Shown here piece after piece: positions 44,236 through 52,597 of a stretch of 64,000 bases of DNA (the first letter of the stretch is position 1; each line of letters opens with the position of its first letter). The stretch is from positions 1-64,000 of the forward strand of contig NZ_AWNH01000070.1 of NCBI RefSeq assembly GCF_000482245.1, read 5' to 3'. Origin of the DNA: Leptolyngbya sp. Heron Island J (lineage in GTDB: Bacteria; Cyanobacteriota; Cyanobacteriia; Phormidesmidales; Phormidesmidaceae). A program made the translations under genes and the position numbers. A model generated the notes under the pieces. That model searched no databases. It saw only the letters and a list, made by a program, of their open reading frames with translations, and was not told where the DNA came from.

Positions 44236-45096
44236 TTACCCCTGACTTGTCTTTGGATCCAGCAACGCGCGCATATTTTCTCCCAGCCAATCAAACGATT
44301 TGACCGACAGCAGCAGCAGCAGCCCCGGCATGATGCCAAGCCACCAGTAGCCCGTTGATAGGTGGCGCATGGATTCCGCCAAAATAATGCCGATTGCCGG
44401 AATATGGGGCGACAGACCAATGCCAATAAATGACAGGGCCGCTTCGTGCAAAATCGCGTGGGGGAAGAGCAAAATCAGCCCCACTATCAGCTGTGGAATG
44501 ATATGGGGCACCATGTGATGACGGGCAATCCAGAAGGGCGATCGGCCAAAGCGGTGAGAGATCTTTACGTAGTCAGAGCTATTCACCTGCAAGACTTCTG
44601 CCCGAATCACCCGCGCCAAACTTGTCCAGTGGGTGAGCGCTACGGCAATGATCACCCCTGGGGTGCCCCCACCGGCTGCAAAGGCAATCAAAATCAGCAG
44701 AACCAGGTGGGGCAGGCTAAAGAAGACATCAATAATCCAGGTGATCACGGCATCAACCCAGCCCCCCAGTGTGCCCGCCGCTAACCCCAGGCCGGTGCCG
44801 ATCAGCGCGCTGATGGCGGCGGCGAGCAGGCCGATTCGCAAACTGAGGGACAGGCCGTGGAGGGAGCGGCTGAGCATGTCTCTCCCCAGCCAATCAGTGC
44901 CAAAGGGGTGGGCTACAGAGGGGGGCTGATTACGCTGGGTGAGCACAGGGCCAAGGCCGCCATCGCCAATCACCCAGGTGCTGACAATGACCGCTAGTAG
45001 AAACAACGTACACAGGGCAATCCCCCAAAGCGTGCGCTGTCGCCGGTTATTGCGGAGACTGCGGGAGACATGGTCAAAAGGAACCGTAATCGTCAT
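44236..45096 (-). CDS. ABC transporter permease, DppC/NikC-like
   Basis: This 286-residue inner-membrane protein has six helices, an N-terminal HPFGTDWLGRDMLSRSLHG motif typical of DppC/OppC/NikC permeases, and the coupling loop HRFGRSPFWIARHHMVPHI. It overlaps the preceding permease gene by 4 bp. It forms half of the channel of a peptide-, nickel- or opine-type importer. Confidence 0.9.
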   Translation of the reverse strand: MTITVPFDHVSRSLRNNRRQRTLWGIALCTLFLLAVIVSTWVIGDGGLGPVLTQRNQPPSVAHPFGTDWLGRDMLSRSLHGLSLSLRIGLLAAAISALIGTGLGLAAGTLGGWVDAVITWIIDVFFSLPHLVLLILIAFAAGGGTPGVIIAVALTHWTSLARVIRAEVLQVNSSDYVKISHRFGRSPFWIARHHMVPHIIPQLIVGLILLFPHAILHEAALSFIGIGLSPHIPAIGIILAESMRHLSTGYWWLGIMPGLLLLLSVKSFDWLGENMRALLDPKTSQG

Positions 45097-46100
45097 GACT
45101 GTGAACTCCCCAGTGAACTTTCTAGCCGAATGCGTGGATCAACGATGGGATAGGCCAAGTCAGCTATCGTATTGCCGGTGTAAACAAACAGCGCACTGAA
45201 AAATACGATGCCGACTAGCAACGGGATATCGCTCCGCAGGGCGGCCTGTACGGTGGCTTCGCCTAGGCCGGGATAGGCAAATACCTGCTCCACCAGCACC
45301 GACCCTCCAAATAGCTCACTCAGGGAGGCAAATTGCAGGGTCAACGCGGGCAGGATTAAGTTGCGAAATCCGTGGTAACGAATGACGCCCCAGAGGGGTT
45401 CACCCTGGGCGCGGGCAAACAGGATGTAGTCGCTATGCAGCACATCAATCAGCTTTTGTCGGGTATGTAAGGCAATATTGGCAATGCCGATAATGCTAAG
45501 GGTAACGGCAGGCAGCAGCAGGTGGTGCAGGTGTTGCCAGATAGTGACATCGCCCGCCAAAACACCGGGGGGTGCGGCACAACAGATGGGTGTTACCTGT
45601 AGCGATACCGAGAAGATAATCAGCAGTAACAGCGCAGCCCAGAAGGTGGGGGCTGAGGCCATCGTGTAAGCGTAGAGGCGAATCACTCGGTCGATCCAGG
45701 AGCCCGCCAAGGCTCCTGACAGGATACCCAGACCTAAGCCGAGGGTGCCAGACAGCAGCCATGCGATCGCGAGCATCTGCACCGACACCCAAAATCGCTT
45801 GGCAATCACCTCACCCACGGGTTGGTTAAATACCATCGAGGTGCCCCAGTTGCCCTGCAGCAGCTGCCCTAGCCAATCCCAAAATCGCACCGCCATGGGC
45901 TGATCTAAACCCCAGCGCTCGGCGATCAGCTGTTGCTGCTCCGGGCTAATGCGCATCATGTCGGCACCGATATAGGCCTGCACCGGGTCAATCGGGGAGA
46001 GGCTCAGCAACACAAAGGTGAAGATGGCCACCGCCAGCAGCAAGAGACCGAGCCGCAACAGCTTTTGGGCCGTAAAGATCAATATTGGCGTTAGTTGCAT
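45093..46100 (-). CDS. ABC transporter permease, DppB/NikB-like
   Basis: Start ATG 46100 gives 335 residues and overlaps the binding-protein gene by 10 bp. DppB/NikB features are LSLSPIDPVQAYIGADM, ERWGLDQPMAVRFWDWL and QLLQGNWGTS in the periplasmic loop and ARAQGEPLWGVIRYHGFRN in the coupling loop. A start at 46112 is possible. This branch of permeases is often linked to nickel or metallophore uptake, but the substrate cannot be decided from sequence. Confidence 0.9.
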   Translation of the reverse strand: MQLTPILIFTAQKLLRLGLLLLAVAIFTFVLLSLSPIDPVQAYIGADMMRISPEQQQLIAERWGLDQPMAVRFWDWLGQLLQGNWGTSMVFNQPVGEVIAKRFWVSVQMLAIAWLLSGTLGLGLGILSGALAGSWIDRVIRLYAYTMASAPTFWAALLLLIIFSVSLQVTPICCAAPPGVLAGDVTIWQHLHHLLLPAVTLSIIGIANIALHTRQKLIDVLHSDYILFARAQGEPLWGVIRYHGFRNLILPALTLQFASLSELFGGSVLVEQVFAYPGLGEATVQAALRSDIPLLVGIVFFSALFVYTGNTIADLAYPIVDPRIRLESSLGSSQS

Positions 46101-47728
46101 GTCCACTCCCACTCAGGGATATTGGCCGTAATCGGCCAACCGTGGCCGTGGGGCTCAACCTGGAGTTGACCAATATCCAGACAGTCACTGACAAAGTAAG
46201 TGTGGTCTAGATTGACCAGCCAGGCCCACGCCGCATCACCTTTAGCGGTAAAGCCAGTTTCGCCATCCCACTGGGCCGCTTGCCAAAAGGCGATCGCCTC
46301 CGCTTCTAACGATGCGCCCATGGCCAGATCCAGGGTTGTATCGATGGCTTGATTGGCGTAGTAACCCGCATTGTAGAAATCTCCCTGGGCAGCCTGACTG
46401 TGGTACAAGTTGTACATCTCGGTCTGGTCGTGACTGCCCCAGCCAAATACCACGACATTGCTGTGCATGGCGGGTTCGATTTCATCCCAGCTTTTACCCT
46501 CGACGTTTGCCTGAATGCCAACGGGCTTGAGCATTGCTGCCGTTGCCAGGGCCAGCGCTTGTCGAGTGCTATCGCTGGCGGGATAGAGGATCGTAAACTC
46601 AGCCGTGAGACCGTCTTTTTCCAACACACCGTCGCCATTGCTATCCGTCCAGCCGCCAGCTGCCAAAATCTCTTGGGCCTGCTCGGGCTGGGCATCTTCG
46701 ATGGCCGCACTCGGTTCCTCCCAGGCGAGACCACTGACGGGACCGTAGGCAACAGACCCGTAGCCTTCGAGGACCCCGTCCACCAAGGCTTGGCGATCAA
46801 TGGCATAGTTCACCGCCTGTCGAATGGCCGGATCTGCCGTCACGTCATTGCCAATCGGGTCACCATCGGGAGTTGTTTCACCGGCTGACGCTGGCAGGTA
46901 GGGAAACATCAGACCCCGATTATCAACGCTGGTCACATCGTAGAGCGTCATTCCCTCAATCGTTTGCACGGCTAATGCCTGAGGCACACTGACCACCTGT
47001 GCTTCTCCCGCTTTGGCAGCGGCAAAGGCGGCATCCTCTTCCACAAACAGAAAGACGAGGCGATCGATACCGGGAGCCTCGCCGTAGTAGTTGGGGTTGG
47101 CCTCGACAATCAGCTGTTGCCCTTCATCCCACTGCACCATCTGGTAAGGACCCGACCCAATAGGATTACGGGCATATTCCGGACCGTGGGCATGTTCTGG
47201 CACAATGCCAAGGGTAATCAGGCGATTCACGAACGTGCTTTGGGGTTCCTGCAAGCGGAGCTCAACAGTGGTGTCGTCTATGACCACCGCTGCTTCCAAA
47301 ATGGTTACGTCTGTCAGCCCCCCGCTTGCGGCGGCCTGGTTGAAGGTGTAGGCCACATCGGACGCTGTCACGGGTTCACCATCGGAAAAGACCGCATCAT
47401 AGCGGATTGTCACAGTCCAAGTCAGCCCATCCTCACTCACCGTATAGTCTGTTGCCAGATCATTGATAATATTTAGGTCGGCATCTCTCTTAAGCAGCGT
47501 GCTTTGAAACAAGGGTGAACCATAGCGTCCCCAGCCCAGAGTGGGGTCGTAACCTTCCTCGCTTTCGCCAGCGATCGCTAAGACAATCTGCTGCGTTGAA
47601 CCTGTGCGGGAAGCAGGCTCCTCTGCCCCGTCGGTAGACTCCGTTGGACGAGACCCGCAGCCGACTAAAACGGATCCCAGCAAAGCGATTCCCAGAGACC
47701 CAAGTAATATCTGTTTTCGTTTACCCAT
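46091..47728 (-). CDS. ABC transporter substrate-binding lipoprotein, family 5
   Basis: This 545-residue protein has a lipoprotein signal (LLGSVLVGC) and the SBP family 5 fold: YDPTLGWGRYGSPLFQSTLLKRD, DGLTWTVTIRYDAVFSDGEPVTASDVAYTF, NPIGSGPYQMVQW and AIRQAVNYAIDRQALVDGVL. It binds oligopeptides, nickel complexes or similar ligands outside the inner membrane. It heads the operon of two permeases and two ATPases. The M20 amidohydrolase gene lies divergent upstream, so a ligand cleaved by it is plausible. Confidence 0.9.
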   Translation of the reverse strand: MGKRKQILLGSLGIALLGSVLVGCGSRPTESTDGAEEPASRTGSTQQIVLAIAGESEEGYDPTLGWGRYGSPLFQSTLLKRDADLNIINDLATDYTVSEDGLTWTVTIRYDAVFSDGEPVTASDVAYTFNQAAASGGLTDVTILEAAVVIDDTTVELRLQEPQSTFVNRLITLGIVPEHAHGPEYARNPIGSGPYQMVQWDEGQQLIVEANPNYYGEAPGIDRLVFLFVEEDAAFAAAKAGEAQVVSVPQALAVQTIEGMTLYDVTSVDNRGLMFPYLPASAGETTPDGDPIGNDVTADPAIRQAVNYAIDRQALVDGVLEGYGSVAYGPVSGLAWEEPSAAIEDAQPEQAQEILAAGGWTDSNGDGVLEKDGLTAEFTILYPASDSTRQALALATAAMLKPVGIQANVEGKSWDEIEPAMHSNVVVFGWGSHDQTEMYNLYHSQAAQGDFYNAGYYANQAIDTTLDLAMGASLEAEAIAFWQAAQWDGETGFTAKGDAAWAWLVNLDHTYFVSDCLDIGQLQVEPHGHGWPITANIPEWEWTCN

Positions 47729-48125
47729 AGCGAGCTTACACCCTATTAATTGCGTGGGGGCTTAGACGAGTGTCAACAGATCTCTTAGCTCGCTTGGTGG
47801 TCTCCGCAGTGGAGCGGGTCATGAGATGGTAGAAGACTTTCTCAATCAACTACGGGTGCGATCGCTAAGCCTGAAGACTCTCGTCTGCTCCACAGGTTAT
47901 CGGAGCAGTTCCCAGGGGTTCCATGCCCCTGAGGGGCATAAATCCAATCTTTTAAGTAAGATTTTTGATTTGAGTAACCCCGTGATTTTGGTTGGACCCG
48001 CTATAGAATACCGAGGCTGTGCTATCGGACCGAAACCTGAAGGTTGTTTATGGAGTTCTGATTGGCTGAGTCACTTGTTGGCTGAGTCACTTTACACTAA
48101 ATAAACGCCCATTCACCCTGCACCT
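47729..48125. promoter_or_regulatory. divergent gap between importer operon and M20 gene, with hairpins and a tandem repeat
   Basis: I see no convincing gene. CTGCTCC (47885-47891) pairs with GGAGCAG (47902-47908), and ATGCCCC (47923-47929) with GGGGCAT (47933-47939), two adjacent hairpins about 190 bp upstream of the amidohydrolase. A 16-bp tandem repeat lies at 48062-48093. I recognise no known riboswitch consensus here. Confidence 0.45.
48062..48093. repeat. 16-bp tandem repeat containing TGAGTCA
   Basis: TTGGCTGAGTCACTTG (48062-48077) is followed directly by the same unit with a final T (48078-48093). Each holds the pseudo-palindrome TGAGTCA. The second copy ends 32 bp before the M20 start, so it may be a regulatory site pair. 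Confidence 0.75.
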
Positions 48126-49313
48126 ATGCACGACCAGATTAAAGCCATTACCGAAAAAATCACGCCCCGCCTGATTGAAATTCGGCGTCACATCCATGCC
48201 CATCCAGAACTGAGCGGCCAAGAGTATCAAACGGCCGCTTACGTGGCCGGGGTCATGTCATCCTACGGGTTCCATGTTCAAGAAATGGTAGGCAAAACCG
48301 GGGTGGTGGCCAATCTGGAGGGCACTGGGGAGATATCTAAGATCCTGGCGGTGCGCACGGATATGGATGCGTTACCGATTCCAGAACAGGTGGATCTACC
48401 CTTTGTTTCTAAAAATCGGGGAATTATGCATGCCTGTGGTCATGATGTCCACACTACCGTAGGTTTAGGGACGGCCATGGTGCTAGCCGAACTGACTGAA
48501 CAGCAACGGTTTGCTGGCACCACGCGGTTTTTGTTTCAGCCTGCTGAGGAAACGGTGCAGGGAGCCAAGTGGATGATTGCTGACGATGTGCTGGCGGATG
48601 TGGCGGCTATTTTTGGGGTGCATGTGTTTCCGTCAATTCAGGCGGGCAATGTTGGTCTGCGCCGGGGGGCTCTGACGGCGGCGGCGGATGATCTAGAGAT
48701 TGTGATTATTGGTGAATCCGGCCATGGTGCCCGTCCCCATGAGGCGATTGATGCGATTTGGGTGGCCTCCCAGGTGATGACGACGCTGCAGCAGGCCATC
48801 AGCCGCCGGTTAAACCCGTTACACCCAGCTGTGGTGACCATTGGCAAGATTTCTGGTGGTAAAGCTGCCAATGTGATTGCTGACCGGGTGGTAATGCAGG
48901 GTACGGTGCGATCGCTACAGCCCGATACCTATGAAAAGCTACCCACCTGGATTGAGGAAATTCTTGCCGGTGTCTGCGCCATGCACGGTGCTAAATATGA
49001 GCTGAACTATCAGCGGCGGGTGGCGTCTGTGATCAATACTGACTACCTGGTGCAAATTGTCGCCAATGCCGCCCAATCTACCCTGGGAGAAAGTCATATC
49101 GAATGGTTACCCGAACCGTCCATGGGTTCGGAGGATTTTGCTCTCTATACTGAACGGGTGCCTGGCACTATGTTTCGCCTGGGAGTGGGGTTCCCAGACC
49201 GTCATAATCATCCCCTGCATCATCCTAAGTTTGAGGTGGATGAAAATGCGATCGCGACCGGCGTACTGACTATGGCCACCAGCGTTTATGAATACTGGCA
49301 GCGGCGCGTTTAG
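48126..49313 (+). CDS. M20-family amidohydrolase (N-acyl amino acid / hippurate hydrolase type)
   Basis: This 395-residue metallohydrolase has HAHPELSGQE at the start, DMDALP, the metal site MHACGHDVHTT (with Cys and His), the catalytic glutamates in FQPAEE and the dimerisation-domain motif GESGHGARPHEAIDAIW. GSEDF and NHPLHHP near the end complete the site. Such enzymes cleave N-acyl amino acids or similar amides in the cytoplasm. It is divergent from a peptide/nickel-type importer, and the pair may import and hydrolyse an amidated compound. Confidence 0.9.
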   Translation: MHDQIKAITEKITPRLIEIRRHIHAHPELSGQEYQTAAYVAGVMSSYGFHVQEMVGKTGVVANLEGTGEISKILAVRTDMDALPIPEQVDLPFVSKNRGIMHACGHDVHTTVGLGTAMVLAELTEQQRFAGTTRFLFQPAEETVQGAKWMIADDVLADVAAIFGVHVFPSIQAGNVGLRRGALTAAADDLEIVIIGESGHGARPHEAIDAIWVASQVMTTLQQAISRRLNPLHPAVVTIGKISGGKAANVIADRVVMQGTVRSLQPDTYEKLPTWIEEILAGVCAMHGAKYELNYQRRVASVINTDYLVQIVANAAQSTLGESHIEWLPEPSMGSEDFALYTERVPGTMFRLGVGFPDRHNHPLHHPKFEVDENAIATGVLTMATSVYEYWQRRV

Positions 49314-49391
49314 AGGGTGAATGCAGGAACAGAGCTGGTGTCTGACCTGGAATATCGGCTGCGATTAATCAGGATTTTGTGTCAGCCACGT

Positions 49392-50606
49392 TTACCCACC
49401 CAATATCTCCTGTACCTGCTGTAGCGATCGCAGCGCCCCTTGCACCAGATTCTGCTGATCTGCTGCCGATAGCGTGGTCTTATTCGATAGACCCAGTAGT
49501 TTAGTTTCAATATCAAACAGTAAATCTGTCACCTGGTCATTGACTCCAGAAACCTGAGGCGTTGCTGGCGATGGGTCGGCCGGTGAGCCCTCGCCAATTT
49601 GGTGCATGGTGCGCTGTAGGCTCTCAATGATGCTATACATCTCAATGGGGTCAAAGACTTTAAGCAGGCTAGTCTGGGTCACAATCCCCAGACCGCTGCC
49701 CCAGTTCCACGACACAACTAAACGGCGCACGTGGCGCATCTGCATTTCCTGATGGGCGGTCCACAATGAATCAGTGGGCTCTAACAAAAACAGGGGTGTA
49801 CTCATCACATCCTGGGCCGTTAACCGCTGCAGATTTAATTCCAGTGCCTGAAACTGAACAATATCGCGCTCTGTAACAATGCCCATGGGCACAAATGCCT
49901 GAATCTCGCGGTGGGTCGTAGCGTGACGATCGACTTCAACAATGACAATGCAGCTCACCCGATGCTCCGCCATCTGTTGGGCTAGTTGGATCACGGGTGT
50001 AGTGGGCAAGGCGTGAACCACATCGGTCGACATCACGTCAGCCACCCGGCGCATCTTGAGCAAATTTGCAGGCCGCAGCACTCGCCGAATGCTATCTGGA
50101 GTCACAATCCCAATGGGATGATTGTGTTCATCAACAATCGGTAAATGCCGAATCCGATAGCGACGGAATAAAAACAACACCGCAAAAATGTCTTGAAAGG
50201 CAGCTTGCTGCAACGTCTTGACTGGTGAGGTCATCGCATCTGCCACGGTCAGCGAGCTTAAGTCCACCCCATCCGCCGTTAGTCTGACGATATCGCGCTC
50301 AGTGAAAATACCAATGATTTGCTGGTTTTCTACGATCAAGGCACAGCTGGCATGACGACCGCCGGAGTGACCTGTGGTTAGTTCGCAATTGCTGCGCACA
50401 GCTCCCATACTTGCGATCGCTCGATTTAAAGTCCAGTCGGGAGCCACCTGTAATATCTGCCGATCAACGGCGTCCGTCATCATCGGGGTGACCGTTTGCC
50501 AGGGGGGAGACGATGTACTCACCTCATCCGCCCCTTGATACCCCTCCATTTCCGAACAACGGGTATCAGATACTGGCGTTAAATTTAAGGCCTTATCAAG
50601 GTACAT
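49392..50606 (-). CDS. protein with four CBS domains
   Basis: This 404-residue protein has an unordered N-terminus, then four CBS units at about 45-105, 118-175, 185-255 and 265-325 (FTERDIVRLTADG, IGIVTPDSIRRVL, MGIVTERDIVQFQAL, LGIVTQTSLLKVF) and a helical C-terminal region (about 330-404). Tandem CBS pairs bind adenine nucleotides and act as energy sensors. Cyanobacterial relatives often attach CBS blocks to PAS/GGDEF signalling parts; no catalytic domain is present here. The target is unknown. Confidence 0.85.
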   Translation of the reverse strand: MYLDKALNLTPVSDTRCSEMEGYQGADEVSTSSPPWQTVTPMMTDAVDRQILQVAPDWTLNRAIASMGAVRSNCELTTGHSGGRHASCALIVENQQIIGIFTERDIVRLTADGVDLSSLTVADAMTSPVKTLQQAAFQDIFAVLFLFRRYRIRHLPIVDEHNHPIGIVTPDSIRRVLRPANLLKMRRVADVMSTDVVHALPTTPVIQLAQQMAEHRVSCIVIVEVDRHATTHREIQAFVPMGIVTERDIVQFQALELNLQRLTAQDVMSTPLFLLEPTDSLWTAHQEMQMRHVRRLVVSWNWGSGLGIVTQTSLLKVFDPIEMYSIIESLQRTMHQIGEGSPADPSPATPQVSGVNDQVTDLLFDIETKLLGLSNKTTLSAADQQNLVQGALRSLQQVQEILGG

Positions 50607-50738
50607 GAGGGATGTAACAGGTAAACAAGATTAAAACTTTATGAGGTATGGACTTTAGCCAACCTGAGGTATATAGTTAGGGGTGTAACGTTTCATCGAT
50701 TGAAAAGCCCATACAAAAAGCATTTGGAAAAGAGCAGG

Positions 50739-51113
50739 TTACACCTGAGTCTCATCTTCAGCCTTAGAGGCAGGCTGGTCAGAAACACTACCGGACATCC
50801 TGGGAGTTTTTCCGTAGAGCCTATCTAGAACACGCTTGACTGATATCCGTTGCCAATCTCTGCCTCGCTTAGTTTTATAGCCCTGGGTATTCATCCAGTT
50901 GGCAATTTGCTGTAGCGATTTTCCAGACTTGTGGTGACGGCGTATGAGTTCGATTACACGCTGTTCTTTCTCATCGGCCACCAGATTACCATTGACTGAT
51001 TTTTCTCCAAACGCAGGCGAGCCATAGCCAGCATAGCCTCCCTGTGCCGCTTTGCTGCGTCTGCCTAGTTCCAATCTTTCCCAGATAGGGTTCTTTTGAG
51101 GGTCAGCAGTCAT
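50739..51113 (-). CDS. orphan recombinase-domain (resolvase HTH-like) small protein
   Basis: The protein has 124 residues. Residues about 15-100 (GRRSKAAQGGYAGYGSPAFG, then EKEQRVIELIRRHHKSGKSLQQIANWMN and KRGRDWQRISVKRVLDRLYG) match the DNA-binding 'recombinase' domain of large serine recombinases, but the catalytic resolvase domain is missing. It should bind DNA and not recombine it on its own. No attachment site or phage gene lies nearby. It could be a regulator or a decayed recombinase that kept its frame. Confidence 0.7.
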   Translation of the reverse strand: MTADPQKNPIWERLELGRRSKAAQGGYAGYGSPAFGEKSVNGNLVADEKEQRVIELIRRHHKSGKSLQQIANWMNTQGYKTKRGRDWQRISVKRVLDRLYGKTPRMSGSVSDQPASKAEDETQV

Positions 51114-51295
51114 AGGCGATCAGAGGATGAACAGTAAACGGGAAACCAGATTAGTAAAACACTACTGATTCAAGCATATAGGTGTTTGGATTTGAGTGTT
51201 TCTATAGCCTATCAAACTTAACCGTGATCCTTGAATGTTGGTCATATCAACCTGGGTGAGTAGTTACATTATTTTTTGCAGAGAGGAGATATTTA

Positions 51296-51592
51296 ATGGC
51301 GACCTACAAGGTGACATTGATCGACGAAGCTGGTGAAAAGCAAGTTATTGATGTACCTGACGATCAGTACATTGTTGATGCAGCTGAGGAGCAGGGCATT
51401 GATTTACCTGTTTCTTGTCGCTCTGGTGCCTGTTCTACCTGTGCTGGCAAGGTGATCTCTGGTGCTGTTGACCAGTCTGATCAGTCGTTTCTAGAAGACG
51501 AACAAATAGAGGCTGGATTCGTACTGACTTGCGTAGCTTATCCCTCGTCTGATTGCACCATTCAAACCCACCAAGAAGACAATCTCGATTGA
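51296..51592 (+). CDS. plant-type [2Fe-2S] ferredoxin
   Basis: This 98-residue protein has the four cluster cysteines in [12 protein letters not shown] (C-x4-C-x2-C) and, about 30 residues later, TCVAYP. The acidic surface stretches ([28 protein letters not shown]) are typical of the photosynthetic PetF type. It carries electrons from photosystem I to reductases. GAGAGGAGA lies just upstream of the start. It is followed by a zinc-ribbon protein and two CBS proteins on the same strand. Cyanobacteria have several paralogues, so I give no symbol. Confidence 0.93.
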   Translation: MATYKVTLIDEAGEKQVIDVPDDQYIVDAAEEQGIDLPVSCRSGACSTCAGKVISGAVDQSDQSFLEDEQIEAGFVLTCVAYPSSDCTIQTHQEDNLD

Positions 51593-51618
51593 GTACAACG
51601 ATGGGCTAGGAAAACACC

Positions 51619-51843
51619 ATGTCTGAATTGACATCCCTTTCTTCTCAGCAGATTCGCTGCCCCTACTGTGGGGCCATTGCCGACCGCTACCTTCTAGATA
51701 TCAGTCAGTTTTCTGAACAAATTATCCAGCGATGTACAGCTGATCGTTTTGTGACTCGGACTGTTTGTAACCATTGTGATTACTTAATGGTGTTATGCAC
51801 GAAGAGTGATGCGGTAGTGGAAACCTATATGGCTGGCTTTTAA
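51619..51843 (+). CDS. small zinc-ribbon protein
   Basis: This 74-residue protein has two CxxC pairs, CPYCG (14, 17) and CNHCDY (about 51, 54), that should bind one zinc. The C-terminal VLCTKSDAVVETYMAGF is well kept in cyanobacterial relatives, which are sometimes labelled as replication helicase PriA by error. It begins 26 bp after the ferredoxin stop, so it probably shares its transcript. I do not assign a function. Confidence 0.75.
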   Translation: MSELTSLSSQQIRCPYCGAIADRYLLDISQFSEQIIQRCTADRFVTRTVCNHCDYLMVLCTKSDAVVETYMAGF

Positions 51844-51913
51844 GAAAGGGGCAGTGTTGCGTGTAACGCCTATCCATAGGGATTTTATTTATCAAGTTAA
51901 GGAGATTACGACA

Positions 51914-52375
51914 ATGATGGCAGCGCGGGAAATTATGACCAAGGATGTGATTACCATAAGTGGTTCAGCAACGGTCGCTGAGGCCGTTAAGTTAATGAAA
52001 GAGAAGGGGCTACGGGCCTTGATCGTAGAACGTCGCCATGAAGCCGATCCCTATGGCATGGTGACCGAAACTGACATTGTTTATAAAGTAGCCGCATACG
52101 GTCATGATCCTAAGGAAATGCGGGTTTATCAAATTATGACCAAACCCTGCATTGTGATCACACCAGAGCTGGGTGTGGAATATGTCGCGCGTTTATTCGC
52201 AAATGCAAAAATTCGTTGTGCCCCAGTTGTTCAAGGTCGCCTATTGGGGGTCCTTTCTATTTCAGATATTCTGCGCAAGAGTGACTTTGTTGAAAAACCC
52301 AAAACAAACTTCTATGGTCACAGCTCCTACATGGATGATCCCGAAGTTCTACAAGAGCGCGAATATGACGTTTAA
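51914..52375 (+). CDS. CBS-pair protein, paralogue without CP12 tail
   Basis: Start ATG 51914, with GGAG at 51901-51904, gives 153 residues. Two CBS domains cover residues 1-128 (REIMTKDVITISG, YGMVTETDIVYKVAAYG, GVEYVARLFANAKIRCAPVV, GVLSISDILRKSDF). The tail (YGHSSYMDDPEVLQEREYDV) is acidic and has no cysteine pair. The CBS part is about four-fifths identical by eye to the CBS-CP12 gene downstream, with which it arose by tandem duplication. It probably binds adenine nucleotides. A longer frame to 51854 lacks a suitable start region. Confidence 0.88.
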   Translation: MMAAREIMTKDVITISGSATVAEAVKLMKEKGLRALIVERRHEADPYGMVTETDIVYKVAAYGHDPKEMRVYQIMTKPCIVITPELGVEYVARLFANAKIRCAPVVQGRLLGVLSISDILRKSDFVEKPKTNFYGHSSYMDDPEVLQEREYDV

Positions 52376-52436
52376 GAGGTATTAGGTGCTACCCAGTACT
52401 TTACGCTAGTGTTGTACCTTAATTCAAGTTCAAAAC

Positions 52437-52467
52437 AAGAGGTTCTCTCAATGTGAGAATCTCTTTT
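52437..52467 (+). terminator. intrinsic terminator after the first CBS gene
   Basis: AAGAGGTTCTC (52437-52447) pairs with GAGAATCTCTT (52455-52465), with one G-U pair and a 7-nt loop, followed by TTTT that overlaps the arm. This should end the ferredoxin/zinc-ribbon/CBS transcript. Confidence 0.75.
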
Positions 52468-52566
52468 GTCGTTGCTGATTTAGAGGGTGAACTAATTTGA
52501 AAGCAGTGCAATTAGTCCAGGCTTTTGAAAGCATAGTTCGGATCAGCAACGCCTCTTTTTTTATGT
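52468..52566 (+). ncRNA. candidate structured RNA or leader between the CBS paralogues
   Basis: CGTTGCTGAT (52470-52479) and ATCAGCAACG (52543-52552) are perfect 10-bp arms enclosing 63 nt that contain a small GCTTTTGAAAGC hairpin. CCTC and six T follow the closing arm. The structure is terminator-like and could be a short RNA, or a leader regulating the CBS-CP12 gene that starts 46 bp after the closing arm. Confidence 0.4.
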
Positions 52567-52597
52567 ATATTTTGTTTACCAAGGGATCAGAGCAATC

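Noticed and set aside
46349-46888. Long plus-strand open frame antisense to the binding-protein gene
   Set aside because: It lies wholly inside a well-supported gene in a GC-rich stretch and has no domain features.
47826-48104. Open frame of 92 codons on the plus strand in the importer/M20 gap
   Set aside because: Its composition is not protein-like, it overlaps hairpins and the 16-bp repeat, and it has no recognised motif.
50739-51113. Recombinase-like gene as a sign of an integrated phage or element
   Set aside because: The catalytic domain is absent and no phage genes, tRNA target or attachment repeats were found nearby.
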